A DNA stretch of 64,000 nucleotides, taken from RGIG7332 sp045580305. GTDB lineage: Bacteria; Bacillota; Clostridia; Oscillospirales; JAAYXM01. Positions within the stretch are counted from its first letter, which is position 1, and every line of letters begins with the position of its first letter. Below are positions 1-9,478 of the stretch, piece after piece. A program made the position numbers and the translations under genes. The DNA is taken from NCBI GenBank assembly GCA_045580305.1, contig JAZNNQ010000027.1, forward strand, positions 76,820-140,819, written 5' to 3'. Below the pieces are notes generated by a model, which ran no database searches, was not told where the DNA came from, and worked only from the letters and a program-made list of their open reading frames with translations.

Positions 1-1062
1 GGCCCTCAGCATCCGGTTCTTCCAGAGCCGATCCATCTCGATTTAGTGCTGGAGGACGAGCGTGTAGTTGAGGCTATCCCCTCTATAGGCTTTGTTCATC
101 GCGGCCTTGAAAAATTAGTTGAAAAGCGCGAGTACACCGAATATGTATATGTTGCAGAGCGCATTTGCGGTATCTGCAGCTTCCAGCATGGCTCAGGCTA
201 TTGTCAGGCGGTTGAGGCGATAATGAATGTTGAGATCCCGCCGAGAGCCGAGTTTTTACGCACAATCTGGGCGGAGCTTTCCAGAATGCACAGTCATATG
301 TTATGGCTTGGTCTTCTTGCGGATGCATTCGGCTTTGAAAGCCTGTTCTATCAGTGCTGGAAACTGCGCGAGAAAGTACTTGATATTTTCGAGATGACCA
401 CCGGCGGCCGAGTTATCTTCTCGGTATGTAAGGTAGGCGGCGTTCGTCGCGACATAACAGCAGACGATATGAAGAAGATAATCACCGTGCTTGACGGCAT
501 TGTAGCTGATTTAAAGGATTTTGAGCGCGTATTCTTTGACAATTACACGGTAAAAAGCCGTCTCTGCGGTGTCGGTGTACTGTCTAAAGAAAAGATTTTA
601 GAACTTGGCGCGGTGGGCCCGGTAGCAAGAGGCTCCGGCGTTAAGCTTGATATGCGTAATTTAGGTTATGCTGCATATGATAAGATCCCCAAGGTAGAGC
701 CGATTATCGAGACCGCGGGCGACTGCTATGCAAGATGTCTTGTTCGTCTTCGTGAACTTTACCAGTCCGTGGAGATCATCAAGGCGGCGGCAAGTGTTAT
801 GCCCGAGGGTGAGATTTCCATTAAAATTGCGGCAAATCAGAGTCCCAACGGCGAATATTTCTCCCGTGTCGAACAGCCGCGAGGCGAGGCGATCTATTAT
901 GTACGCGGTAACGGTACTAAGTTCTTAGAGCGTTTCCGTGTCCGTACACCGACCTTCGCAAACTTAGGTGCGCTTCTTGCGACCCTTCCCGGCTGTGATC
1001 TTGCAGATGTGCCTATGCTGGTGCTCACCATTGACCCGTGCATCAGCTGTACCGAGCGTTAA
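1..1062 (+). CDS. echE: Ech-type NiFe hydrogenase large subunit (5'-truncated by window)
   Basis: The frame is open from base 1 and begins GPQHPVLPEP, a segment close to the N-terminus of EchE/NuoD-like proteins, so only about ten residues lie outside the window. The N-terminal nickel-ligand pair is visible as RICGICS (about residues 54-60 of the visible part) and the C-terminal pair as DPCISC. The protein stops three residues after the last cysteine (TER), so there is no cleavable C-terminal extension. Members of this family form the NiFe active site of membrane-bound hydrogenases that couple ferredoxin oxidation to proton reduction and ion pumping. The next gene, echF, follows after 12 bases and hyp genes follow that, which supports the call. 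The membrane and small subunits should lie upstream. Confidence 0.93.
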   Translation, partial: GPQHPVLPEPIHLDLVLEDERVVEAIPSIGFVHRGLEKLVEKREYTEYVYVAERICGICSFQHGSGYCQAVEAIMNVEIPPRAEFLRTIWAELSRMHSHMLWLGLLADAFGFESLFYQCWKLREKVLDIFEMTTGGRVIFSVCKVGGVRRDITADDMKKIITVLDGIVADLKDFERVFFDNYTVKSRLCGVGVLSKEKILELGAVGPVARGSGVKLDMRNLGYAAYDKIPKVEPIIETAGDCYARCLVRLRELYQSVEIIKAAASVMPEGEISIKIAANQSPNGEYFSRVEQPRGEAIYYVRGNGTKFLERFRVRTPTFANLGALLATLPGCDLADVPMLVLTIDPCISCTER

Positions 1063-1074
1063 GGAGGGGATTTT

Positions 1075-1434
1075 ATGGGATTTGCAGAATTTACCAAAAC
1101 AACACTTAAAAATTTATTCTCTAAACCCACCACAAGAAATTACCCCAAGGTAGAACGCGAGTTTTTTGAGGCTACACGCGGACATGTGATTTTCAATGAA
1201 ACAGATTGTATCTACTGCTCACTCTGCGCTCGCAAGTGCCCGGCAGATGCGATCACCGTAAACAGAAACGAAAAAAGCTGGAGTATTGTCAGGGCAGAAT
1301 GTGTTCAGTGCTCAAACTGTGTTGATGCCTGCCCGAAAAAGTGCCTTTCAATGGGTCGTGAGTACACACCCGTTATGACAGAGAAGGGCTGTGAGACCTA
1401 TGCACGAGTACCCGATAACACAGAGGATAATTAA
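1075..1434 (+). CDS. echF: Ech hydrogenase polyferredoxin subunit
   Basis: This 119-residue protein has two classical 4Fe-4S motifs, CIYCSLCARKCP and CVQCSNCVDACP, as in EchF and the NuoI-like ferredoxin subunits of group 4 hydrogenases. It should pass electrons from ferredoxin to the small subunit of the Ech complex on the cytoplasmic side. An AGGAGG-type ribosome site (AAGGAGGGGA) lies just before the ATG at 1075. Its last 35 bases overlap the start of hypA, which suggests translational coupling. Confidence 0.92.
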   Translation: MGFAEFTKTTLKNLFSKPTTRNYPKVEREFFEATRGHVIFNETDCIYCSLCARKCPADAITVNRNEKSWSIVRAECVQCSNCVDACPKKCLSMGREYTPVMTEKGCETYARVPDNTEDN

Positions 1435-1759
1435 AATCGCCGAGGAATATGCGGAAAAACACGGATATGACCGTGTGCGCCGCATAAACATAGTGGTCGG
1501 CGATATGTGCGGTTATGTGCCCGACACGGTGGAAATGTACTTTAACGAAATTTCAAAGGGTACGCGCTGTGAGGGCGGCGAGCTTGTAATTGAGCGAGTT
1601 GAGCCAAAGCTGCACTGTGTTAAATGCGGTGAATATTTCAAAAGAGTTCTTTTTTCTTTTGAATGTCCCAAGTGCGGTGGCGAGGGCGAGCCTTGTGACA
1701 TCGGGCGTGAATTTTATGTTAAAAGCATTGAGGTAGATGAGGATGACAAAGGAAATTGA
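1400..1759 (+). CDS. hypA: Hydrogenase nickel-insertion protein HypA
   Basis: The 119-residue product starts MHEYPIT. The MHE start is diagnostic of HypA because His2 binds nickel, so the ATG at 1400 is chosen over an in-frame GTG at 1391. Two zinc-binding pairs, CVKC and CPKC, are present in the second half, as in the HypA/HybF family. HypA works with HypB to deliver Ni2+ to the hydrogenase large-subunit precursor. The gene overlaps echF by 35 bases and hypB by 17 bases. Confidence 0.95.
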   Translation: MHEYPITQRIIKIAEEYAEKHGYDRVRRINIVVGDMCGYVPDTVEMYFNEISKGTRCEGGELVIERVEPKLHCVKCGEYFKRVLFSFECPKCGGEGEPCDIGREFYVKSIEVDEDDKGN

Positions 1760-2393
1760 AGTCGTAGAGAATATCTTTGAAGAAAACGATAGAATTGCGG
1801 CACAAGTGAATAAAGTCCTTACCGAAAACAAGGTTTATTGCATAAATGTATTGGGTGCGCCCGGTGTAGGGAAGACTTCTGTTATGAAGAGAATTGCCGA
1901 GGGTGCAAGCTTTACACCCTATGTTATCGAGGGAGATATAGAGTCGGACATAGACACCAAAACACTCAATTCCCTCGGTATCAAAACCGTGCAGATAAAC
2001 ACCCACGGCGCCTGCCATCTGGATGCGCCGTCAATTATGAGCGTTCTCGATAAGGTATCACATATAAAAAACGGTGTGCTCTTTATCGAAAATATTGGTA
2101 ATCTGGTGTGCCCGGCGGAATTCAACATCGGCGAGCACGCAAAAATGCTTATCGTTTCCACTACCGACGGAAGCGATAAGCCATATAAATATCCGCTTGC
2201 ATTTGAAAAGGCCGACTTAATTATCTTAAACAAATGCGACCTTACGCCCTATTTGGATTTCGACTATGACTTTTTCTTAAAGGGCGTACGGTTGCAGAAT
2301 AAAAATGCCACCGTGATCTCGGTTTCCGCTAAAACCGGCGAGGGCTTTGATCGGGTGTGCAATTGGATCGAAAACAATGCGAGCAGGATATAG
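1743..2393 (+). CDS. hypB: Hydrogenase maturation GTPase HypB
   Basis: The 216-residue protein has the P-loop GAPGVGKT near residue 40, the metal/switch segment GDIESDID and the guanine-specificity motif NKCD, as in HypB GTPases that drive nickel insertion. It has no histidine-rich N-terminal nickel-storage tail. Two ATG codons are possible (1737 and 1743); the second has the better spacing from GAGG at 1730. It overlaps hypA by 17 bases and hypF by 17 bases. Confidence 0.93.
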   Translation: MTKEIEVVENIFEENDRIAAQVNKVLTENKVYCINVLGAPGVGKTSVMKRIAEGASFTPYVIEGDIESDIDTKTLNSLGIKTVQINTHGACHLDAPSIMSVLDKVSHIKNGVLFIENIGNLVCPAEFNIGEHAKMLIVSTTDGSDKPYKYPLAFEKADLIILNKCDLTPYLDFDYDFFLKGVRLQNKNATVISVSAKTGEGFDRVCNWIENNASRI

Positions 2394-4539
2394 AATTTTC
2401 GGTATAGTGCAGGGTGTAGGTTTTCGCCCATTCGTTGCGCGTCTTGCCGAGCGATATAAAATATACGGTTATGTAAAAAATTGCGGCGGATATGTGGAAC
2501 TCGTCACAACGGGTGAGGATTTGCGCGCTTTTTTGCATGACCTTTTTGCATTTTCCGGCATAATTTCGGCGACGGAATTTACGCCGGCGGAAAAGGAATA
2601 CAGTGATTTTAAAATTATCGAAAGCACCGAGGGTGATGCGCTTCCACCGCTTCTGACACCGGATCTTCCTCTTTGCGAGGACTGTGAAAGGGAGCTTTTT
2701 GATAAAAGTTCCCGCCGATACCTGCATCCCTTTATAAGCTGTGCAAAATGCGGCGCGAGATACAGCATAACACAAAAGATACCCTATGACAGAGAGCGTA
2801 CCAGTATGGCAGAGTTCCCACTATGTGCCGAGTGCGAGGGTGAATATATTGATTTAACAGACCGCCGCCATTTTGCACAAACCCAATGCTGTAATACTTG
2901 CGGTCCCGAGGTTTTCTTTGATAACCTTAGGGGGATAGCGGCAATAGAAAAAACGGTGGAGTATCTTGAAAATGGCAAGGTAATTGCCATTAAGGGTGTG
3001 GGCGGCTATCACTTAGCAGCAAACCCATTTAGCGATAATGCAGTTAAAAAACTTCGTGAAATCAAAAAGAGGGATAAAAAACCCTTTGCGGTTATGATGA
3101 AAGACCTTGAAACTGCAAAAAAATATTGTAAAATAAGCGAGGAAGAGGAAAACCAGCTGATATCTTTGCCTCGTCCGATCGTGCTTTTAGAGCCGAAAGA
3201 CAGCGATATTTCGCTACTCGTGGCGGGTGAAAGCGATAAATTGGGCATTTTCCTGCCATATACCGGCTATCAGCACTTGATTTTACAAAAAATTGAGGCA
3301 ATTGTGCTGACAAGTGCCAATATTACCGATGAGCCTATAATTATTGAGGATGAAAAGGCGAAAAAAATCCCTTGCGATGGTGTTTTATGGCATAATCGCA
3401 GGATAATTACCCCAATGGACGACTCGGTAGTGGCGGTTGTGGATAAAAATCCGATTATTTTCCGCCGTGCCCGCGGATATGTGCCAAATACAATTCAAGC
3501 TGAGGTAGAGGGACAGGTCTTCGCCGCAGGCGGTGATTTAAAGTCGAGTTTTGGATTGAGTCGCGGAACCAACCTTTATTTATCACAATATCTTGGAGAC
3601 CTTGAAAACCGGGGCAATTTTGAGCGCTATAAAAGCGAAATTGCGCGAATGAAGTCCCTTTTTGAAATAGAACCCTCTCGTGCGGTGTGCGATTTGCACC
3701 CGGGATATTACTCCACCAAACTGGCGGAGGGTATGGGTCTTCCCTTTGTAAAGGTCCAACACCACTTTGCCCATACCCTATCTGTTATGGCGGAAAATAA
3801 TTTAGACCGTGCCATCGGAATTTCCTTTGACGGTACGGGTTACGGCACCGACGGCGCTATTTGGGGCGGTGAGATCATCTGTGCAGAAAGGTGTGGATTT
3901 ACACGCCTTGGACATTTGCAGGAATTTGAGATGCTCGGCGGAAATGATTTTGCAAAGGATGCTAAAAAATGCGCGGTGTCGGCACTGCTTTCCGCGGGTT
4001 ATGATAAAAACCTGTTAGGCGATCCGCGATTTGACATTATCCGCGCTGCCCTTCATAATAAGATTAATGTAGTTCGTACCACGAGCGTCGGCAGACTTTT
4101 TGACGCGGTGTGTGCGACCCTTGGCATAGCGGATGAAAATGTTTTTGAGGGCAGGTGTGGCGAGGCTCTTTGCCGTAATGCCGAGAGTGCAAGCGGTAAT
4201 GAGGCTATCCCGATGCCGATTAAAGATACTGCAAACGGCTTTATGATAAGCACCGATACCCTATGGGAAACCTTAATTTCCGGCGGGGAAACGGGGGATC
4301 TTGCGCGTGGCTTCCATATAGGACTTGCAGAGGCTGTGGTGCAGAGTGCAAAGAGAGCGCGGGAAATGTGCGGGGAAGATAAGGTCTGCCTTTCTGGTGG
4401 CGTTTTCCAGAACACACTTCTTTTGTCCCTTGCAACTAAAAAGCTTTACGACGCGGGATTTAAGGTTTATTTTAACAGACTCTACCCATTGGGCGACGGA
4501 AATATCGCTTTGGGACAGTTATATTTTAAGGAGAAATAA
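2377..4539 (+). CDS. hypF: Carbamoyltransferase HypF
   Basis: This 720-residue protein makes the cyanide precursor of the NiFe centre from carbamoyl phosphate and passes it to HypE. Domain order is visible: an N-terminal acylphosphatase domain (FGIVQGVGFRPF, first 20 residues), two zinc-finger segments with CxxC pairs (CEDCERELF, CAKCGARYS, CAECEGEY, CNTCGPE; about 100-180), a YrdC/Sua5-like domain, and a C-terminal Kae1-like domain with HHFAH and SGGVFQN. The length is normal for the family. The ATG at 2377 (MRAGYRIFG) is preferred to a TTG 30 bases earlier because the acylphosphatase domain starts there. It overlaps hypB by 17 bases and ends three bases before hypC. Confidence 0.95.
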   Translation: MRAGYRIFGIVQGVGFRPFVARLAERYKIYGYVKNCGGYVELVTTGEDLRAFLHDLFAFSGIISATEFTPAEKEYSDFKIIESTEGDALPPLLTPDLPLCEDCERELFDKSSRRYLHPFISCAKCGARYSITQKIPYDRERTSMAEFPLCAECEGEYIDLTDRRHFAQTQCCNTCGPEVFFDNLRGIAAIEKTVEYLENGKVIAIKGVGGYHLAANPFSDNAVKKLREIKKRDKKPFAVMMKDLETAKKYCKISEEEENQLISLPRPIVLLEPKDSDISLLVAGESDKLGIFLPYTGYQHLILQKIEAIVLTSANITDEPIIIEDEKAKKIPCDGVLWHNRRIITPMDDSVVAVVDKNPIIFRRARGYVPNTIQAEVEGQVFAAGGDLKSSFGLSRGTNLYLSQYLGDLENRGNFERYKSEIARMKSLFEIEPSRAVCDLHPGYYSTKLAEGMGLPFVKVQHHFAHTLSVMAENNLDRAIGISFDGTGYGTDGAIWGGEIICAERCGFTRLGHLQEFEMLGGNDFAKDAKKCAVSALLSAGYDKNLLGDPRFDIIRAALHNKINVVRTTSVGRLFDAVCATLGIADENVFEGRCGEALCRNAESASGNEAIPMPIKDTANGFMISTDTLWETLISGGETGDLARGFHIGLAEAVVQSAKRAREMCGEDKVCLSGGVFQNTLLLSLATKKLYDAGFKVYFNRLYPLGDGNIALGQLYFKEK

Positions 4540-4541
4540 TT

Positions 4542-4763
4542 ATGTGTATTGCGGTAGTAGGTCGCGTGCTTGAAATAGACGGGACAGTGGCACGAGTTGA
4601 CTGTATGGGCAATAAAATGAATATTGAGCTTGGACTTGTGGATGCCAAGGTGGATGACAGGGTTCTCATTCACGCGGGCTGTGCAATTCAGGTGATAGAT
4701 GAGGTCGAGGCGGAGAATATTACCCGCCTTTACGGTGAGCTTTATGATGAGTTCAAGGATTAA
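4542..4763 (+). CDS. hypC: Hydrogenase assembly chaperone HypC
   Basis: The 73-residue protein begins MCIAV; Cys2 is the essential residue that holds the Fe(CN)2CO unit together with HypD. The ATG follows the hypF stop by two bases and has GGAG upstream (AAGGAGAAATAATTATG). The length is typical of HypC/HupF. It overlaps hypD by 17 bases. Confidence 0.93.
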   Translation: MCIAVVGRVLEIDGTVARVDCMGNKMNIELGLVDAKVDDRVLIHAGCAIQVIDEVEAENITRLYGELYDEFKD

Positions 4764-5742
4764 AATTATGGAGGTTTGCGGCACTCATACCGCAACCATC
4801 GTGCGCGGCGGTATACGCGCAACCCTGCCCGAAAATATTGAGCTTGTGTCCGGCCCGGGTTGTCCGGTATGTGTCACCGGCGAAGGATATATTGACAAAT
4901 TAATTGAACTTGGCGAGCAGGGCAAGACTATCGTTACCTTCGGCGATATGATAAAGGTGCCGGGAAAAAGCGAAGCTCTTGCAGATTTTAAGGCTCGTGG
5001 CGGTTTCGTGGAAATGGTGTACAGTCCGTTCCGGGTAATTGAACTTGCAAAGATGCAAAAAGAGCGTGAATTTGTTTTTGCGGCGGTTGGCTTTGAAACC
5101 ATAGCGCCCATTTACGCGATGCTTGCAGCGCGCCTTGAAGAAGAGAAAATCGAAAATGTAAAGCTTCTTTGCGCCCTTAAAACAATCGCGCCTGCATTAA
5201 GGCTTCTCGCCGATGATGTGGACGGGTTTATTGCACCGGGCCATGTTGCGGCGATTCTCGGCGCCCGTGAGTTTGAAAAATTATCAGAGGAGCTTAAACG
5301 CCCGTTTTGCATTGCAGGATTTACAACGCCTGCTGTAAAGGCGGCGATTGATGACCTTACCTGCCAAATTCAGAAGGGTGAGAGTAAAACTCATAATCTG
5401 TATTCATCGGTTGTAAGCCAAAAGGGGAATAAAAAGGCACTCTCCCTTATGGAAACGGTATTTGAAAGCGATGATGCAAGCTGGCGCGGTATAGGTAAAA
5501 TTGAAAAATCCGGTCTTTATTTGAAAGAAAGATACAAAAAATATGATGCGGGAAGCCGTGATATAAAGGAAACCGAGAAGAAGAGCGCCTGCCGTTGCGG
5601 TGAGGTGCTTTGCGGTAAGATAGCACCTTGTGATTGTCCGCTTTTCGGTAAAGTTTGCAGTCCCATGACACCCAAGGGTCCTTGTATGGTATCCTCGGAG
5701 GGTGCTTGCGGCATATGGTATCAGTGCGGAGGAAAAGGATGA
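4747..5742 (+). CDS. hypD: Hydrogenase iron-cofactor assembly protein HypD
   Basis: This is a HypD protein of about 331 residues. It shows the family motifs MEVCGTHT near the N-terminus, GPGCPVC, GFET, and a cysteine-rich C-terminal 4Fe-4S region (CRCGEVLCG, CDCPLFGKVC). HypD assembles the Fe(CN)2CO unit with HypC. The N-terminus is about 30 residues shorter than in E. coli HypD, which is common in Clostridia. ATG codons at 4744 and 4747 are both inside hypC; the second has the better spacing from GGTGAG. It overlaps hypE by the sequence ATGA. Confidence 0.93.
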   Translation: MSSRIKIMEVCGTHTATIVRGGIRATLPENIELVSGPGCPVCVTGEGYIDKLIELGEQGKTIVTFGDMIKVPGKSEALADFKARGGFVEMVYSPFRVIELAKMQKEREFVFAAVGFETIAPIYAMLAARLEEEKIENVKLLCALKTIAPALRLLADDVDGFIAPGHVAAILGAREFEKLSEELKRPFCIAGFTTPAVKAAIDDLTCQIQKGESKTHNLYSSVVSQKGNKKALSLMETVFESDDASWRGIGKIEKSGLYLKERYKKYDAGSRDIKETEKKSACRCGEVLCGKIAPCDCPLFGKVCSPMTPKGPCMVSSEGACGIWYQCGGKG

Positions 5743-6704
5743 GTAAAATAATAAAACTCGCTCAGGGAAGCGGCGGTTTTGAAACATCAAAGCTTATAGA
5801 AGAGGTGTTTTCCTCAAAATTGGGCAATGAGTATTTAAATCGCGCCGAGGATGCGGCTACGCTTTCTATCTCGGGTAAAATTGCATACAGCACCGACTCT
5901 TTCGTGGTAGAGCCTATCGTTTTCCCCGGCGGTGACATAGGAAAACTTGCTATCTGCGGTACGGTGAACGATTTGTGTATGATGGGCGCTGTTCCTCAGT
6001 ATCTGACCATAGGCTTTATTTTGGAAGAGGGACTCGCGGTAGATACCCTTGAGAAAATAGTGTCCTCGGTTGAGGAATGCGCGAGAGAGGCGGGGGTAAA
6101 AATCGTTGCCGCTGACACAAAGGTTATACCGGGTAAGGGTGGAATGTACATCAACACATCCGGCATCGGCGTCATCCCCGATGGTCGTGACCTGAAATTC
6201 GAGAATATAAAAGATGGGGATAAAATTTTACTCTCCCGTTCTATCGGTGATCATCACGCGGCTATTATGAGCGCGCGTATGGGTATTGAAAATAATATAA
6301 AAAGTGATGTGGCACCCCTTAATACTCAGGTGGAGGCGGTGTTTTCTGCGGGGGTAAATGTGCGCGCTATGCGCGATGTGACCCGCGGAGGACTTGGCAC
6401 CGTGTTAAATGAGCTTGCAAGCGCAAGGGGTGTGGGAATGACCATATATGAGGAGAAGCTCCCCGTGTCCTGCGATACCGCGGCACTTTGCAAAATTTTA
6501 GGCCTTGATATTTTCTATATGGGAAATGAGGGTACATTTATTGCAATTATCGCCCCGGAGGATGAGGAAAAGGCACTTTCCGTCTTGCCAAATGGCGCAA
6601 TTATCGGCGAGTGCACAGGAGATAAGGTGATTGTTAAAAATTCCTTTGGCGGTGAGAGAATTTTGCCGGTTTTATACGGCGAGGGTTTGCCGAGAATCTG
6701 TTAA
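5739..6704 (+). CDS. hypE: Carbamoyl dehydratase HypE
   Basis: The 321-residue protein has the AIR-synthase-like fold signature of HypE: an N-terminal LAQGSGG segment, AGVKIVAADTKV and DVTRGGLG, and it ends in PRIC, whose C-terminal cysteine carries the thiocarbamate that is dehydrated to thiocyanate. The ATG at 5739 overlaps the hypD stop (ATGA). It closes an uninterrupted operon echE-echF-hypA-B-F-C-D-E, so maturation genes are likely co-expressed with the hydrogenase. Confidence 0.95.
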   Translation: MSKIIKLAQGSGGFETSKLIEEVFSSKLGNEYLNRAEDAATLSISGKIAYSTDSFVVEPIVFPGGDIGKLAICGTVNDLCMMGAVPQYLTIGFILEEGLAVDTLEKIVSSVEECAREAGVKIVAADTKVIPGKGGMYINTSGIGVIPDGRDLKFENIKDGDKILLSRSIGDHHAAIMSARMGIENNIKSDVAPLNTQVEAVFSAGVNVRAMRDVTRGGLGTVLNELASARGVGMTIYEEKLPVSCDTAALCKILGLDIFYMGNEGTFIAIIAPEDEEKALSVLPNGAIIGECTGDKVIVKNSFGGERILPVLYGEGLPRIC

Positions 6705-6720
6705 AAAAGGAGTCTTTTTT

Positions 6721-7854
6721 ATGACAGAGCTTTTGATTTCGCTGTTTATTCAAAATAAGAACGATGTGGGCAATGTAGATGTGCGCAAGAAATACGGATT
6801 TCTTGCAAGTGCTGTGGGTATTGCCTGCAATGTTGTGCTGTTTATTTTAAAATTTATTTTAGGTATTTTATCGGGGAGCATTGCCATCACGGCAGATGCA
6901 TTTAATAATTTATCCGATGCGGGCAGTGCGGTGGTTGTCTTTTTTGGATTCAAGCTTGCCTCCCGCCCGGCGGACAAGGAGCATCCCCAGGGCCACGGAC
7001 GATATGAATATTTAAGCGGATTTATTATTGCGGTGCTCATTTTCCTTATCGGCTTTGAGTTTTTACGGGGCGCTGTGGAAAAAATAATCAGTCCGTCACC
7101 TGTTGCATTTAATTATTTCGTTGTGGCGGGTCTTGTGTTTTCGGTTTTAGTCAAGCTGTGGCTTAGCTTTTTCTATCGGAAACTTGGCAAGAAACTTTCC
7201 TCCGAAACAATGTATGCAAGCTCTACTGACAGCATAAGCGATGTACTCACTACAACGGTTACTTTAGTCGGAATTCTTACCGCCCATTTCTGGAGCTTGC
7301 CATTGGACGGCTACCTTGGTGCATTTGTGGCGATTATGGTGCTGTACGCGGGTTATAAGGTGGCGCGTGATACGCTATCCCCCCTCTTGGGTAGAGCACC
7401 TGACCCGATACTTGTGGCGAAAATTCGTGAAATGGCGCTCAAGCACGAGGGAATATTGGATGTACACGACATAATTGTTCACGATTACGGTCCGGGACGG
7501 ATTTTGGCGTCACTTCACGCGGATGTGCCTGCAAAGGGAAGCTTGGTGGAGATACACGAGCTTGTTGACCGTATCGAAAGCGAAATACGGCGCGAGCTTA
7601 ATATCGAGGCGGTTATTCATATTGATCCCAGAGATACAGAGTGCAAGCACACCGCCGAGCTTTTTGAAAAAGTGAAAAATATAGTGGGCGAATACGATAA
7701 AAATTTCGGTATACACGATTTCCGTGTCGTGCAGGATACTGCGGTTTTCGATCTGACAGTACCGCATGAGGATAAACGGAAAAATGAGGAAATTATAAAC
7801 GGATTATCCTTAAGAATAAAAGAAAATATAAAAATTACAATAGACAGGACTTAG
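6721..7854 (+). CDS. Cation diffusion facilitator family metal transporter
   Basis: The 377-residue protein belongs to the CDF efflux family (FieF/MntE-like). It has about six membrane helices in the first 230 residues, the metal-site segment ADAFNNLSDAGS in helix 2, the conserved HPQGHGRYEY loop, and a soluble C-terminal domain with the conserved histidine-rich segment around VHDIIVHDYG. An AAGGAG site lies eight bases before the ATG. It follows hypE by 16 bases in the same direction, so it is probably in the operon; nickel, manganese, iron or zinc are all possible substrates and the sequence does not decide between them. Confidence 0.85.
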   Translation: MTELLISLFIQNKNDVGNVDVRKKYGFLASAVGIACNVVLFILKFILGILSGSIAITADAFNNLSDAGSAVVVFFGFKLASRPADKEHPQGHGRYEYLSGFIIAVLIFLIGFEFLRGAVEKIISPSPVAFNYFVVAGLVFSVLVKLWLSFFYRKLGKKLSSETMYASSTDSISDVLTTTVTLVGILTAHFWSLPLDGYLGAFVAIMVLYAGYKVARDTLSPLLGRAPDPILVAKIREMALKHEGILDVHDIIVHDYGPGRILASLHADVPAKGSLVEIHELVDRIESEIRRELNIEAVIHIDPRDTECKHTAELFEKVKNIVGEYDKNFGIHDFRVVQDTAVFDLTVPHEDKRKNEEIINGLSLRIKENIKITIDRT

Positions 7855-7858
7855 CGAT

Positions 7859-8743
7859 ATGTTAATGATACTTACACTGCTTTTAATATTTCCGATGCGC
7901 GGCGGTAACACCGTATGCATAAAGCTTGCACAGCGGGGCAGGGTTTCAACCATACCCCAGTCGATCGTTTATATAACCGTATATTCGGTCTTGCAGGCGA
8001 TTTTACTGTGGGTGACACCGCCATATACAATAACACCGCCGGATATTAAGTTTTTAATTTTCCCCACCGGCTATGCAATTTTTTACTTTATAGGACACAT
8101 ATTGCTGCTCAAATCCTTGCAGCTTGGCCCTGCGGCAATCAGCAACACCATAGGACAGTTTCATTGTATGGTGCCGGTTGTGTTCAGTATATTATACTGG
8201 AACGAAACCCCCACGGTCTTCCAGCTTATAGGACTTGTACTGTTCATTGCAGGACTTCTTATTTTCAATGGCAGCTCGGTATCCGTTGGTGAAAAGAAGC
8301 AGAAGATAAGCGTTAAATTCCTGACCTATGCGGTGCTATCGATGCTCACCATAGGCTGTGCGGTAATATTTACAAAATTGGGTATGGCGCTCTACCCGGG
8401 CTGCGGAAATCAGTATATGCTCTACTACGGACTTGCGGCGAGCGTTATCGGTATTATCGCGACCCTTATCTGCGGAAGGGGCGAGGTAAAGCCATTAGTG
8501 AGTGATAAAAAGTTTATGCTCTTTACCTTTATCGCGGCGCTATTTATAAATGTTACAAACACGATTTTCGTAACCTACATAAACAACTTCCCCGCGGCGG
8601 TGTTCTTGCCCAGTGTAAGCATTTTATCAATGCTCGGAATTTTAGTGCTCAGCCGCGTGATCTTAAAAGAAAAAATCTCCAAAAGCGCGCTCATATCATC
8701 CATTCTTTGCATTATCGCAATTTTGTGCCTTAATATTAAGTGA
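7859..8743 (+). CDS. EamA/DMT-family transporter
   Basis: This 294-residue membrane protein shows about ten hydrophobic helices in two similar halves, the pattern of drug/metabolite transporters with EamA domains. The first half contains a conserved-looking LLLKSLQLGPAAISNTIG segment, and the second half ends in LKEKISKSALISSILCII, which resembles the end of EamA repeats. The ATG follows the CDF gene by four bases, so the two are translated from one message. A strong hairpin terminator begins at its stop codon. The substrate is unknown. Confidence 0.75.
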   Translation: MLMILTLLLIFPMRGGNTVCIKLAQRGRVSTIPQSIVYITVYSVLQAILLWVTPPYTITPPDIKFLIFPTGYAIFYFIGHILLLKSLQLGPAAISNTIGQFHCMVPVVFSILYWNETPTVFQLIGLVLFIAGLLIFNGSSVSVGEKKQKISVKFLTYAVLSMLTIGCAVIFTKLGMALYPGCGNQYMLYYGLAASVIGIIATLICGRGEVKPLVSDKKFMLFTFIAALFINVTNTIFVTYINNFPAAVFLPSVSILSMLGILVLSRVILKEKISKSALISSILCIIAILCLNIK

Positions 8744-8784
8744 AAACACCCCCGTGTACAATTCGTGTACACGGGGGTGTTTTT
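8743..8784 (+). terminator. Strong Rho-independent terminator
   Basis: A perfect hairpin with arms AAAACACCCCCGTGTAC and its complement and a five-base loop is followed by a T run. It ends the ech-hyp-transporter transcription unit. Confidence 0.93.
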
Positions 8785-8914
8785 AACAGTCAAATAAAAA
8801 GTTGCGAAAAAGAAAAAATCAACAAAAAGTATTGCAAAATACGAAACATTGTGGCATATTTGTTATTGCAAACGAAACCGAAGCTTGTTTTATAAAAGAA
8901 AAGAAGTGAAAAAT

Positions 8915-9478
8915 ATGGACTATGCAAATTTTAATGCCTTGTCGAGTTCGCCTAAATGTGTTCTCGACAAAGATGTAAAAAAAGAGTATAATCAAAGAAA
9001 GAAAAGTGTTAACAAGAGTGTTGGTTCAAGTGCAGTAACAAGCAACGAGTTACCGTCATCACTTACAACTGAGGGCACATACATCGGCTCTGCGGATGTT
9101 AGTGCTCCGACCGGCAATCAGATGAAAACCAAAAACACCACATCCCCCAATGACAAAAAGGAGGTAATTTCCGATTCGGATTCGAGCAGGATGATTGATT
9201 ATCTTTACGCTAAAGAAAATCTTGAGAAGAATGAAAAATTTTTAGCGCGAAATAATTATCCGACTCCCGATGAGCGTGACTTGAATAAGCAGTATTACGG
9301 TGACGAGGAAGAAAAAGCGCATTTGACAAAGCGTTTTAAAACTCAAACCAATAATGCCCTTAATCCAAAACTTCCCTACGCTACAGACCGCGCGTTTCTA
9401 AGTGGACTTTGGGGCGACGAGAAAGAACAGGCGGAGTATGACCTTAAGATTTGCACGAGGATGGATCGTCAGAAATAG
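8915..9478 (+). pseudogene. Unrecognised protein, probable N-terminal part of a broken toxin-like gene
   Basis: The 187-residue frame starts MDYANFNALSSSPK and is hydrophilic, rich in Ser, Lys, Asp and Glu, with no signal peptide or membrane helix. I do not recognise the family. Its last 28 bases overlap a second frame (from about 9451) that continues with a compact, folded-looking C-terminal domain, so the two may once have been one gene of N-terminal leader plus C-terminal effector. No GGAGG site precedes the ATG; AAGAAGTG is the only candidate. Composition (more A+T than its neighbours) and the lipoprotein gene downstream suggest an accessory locus. Confidence 0.45.
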
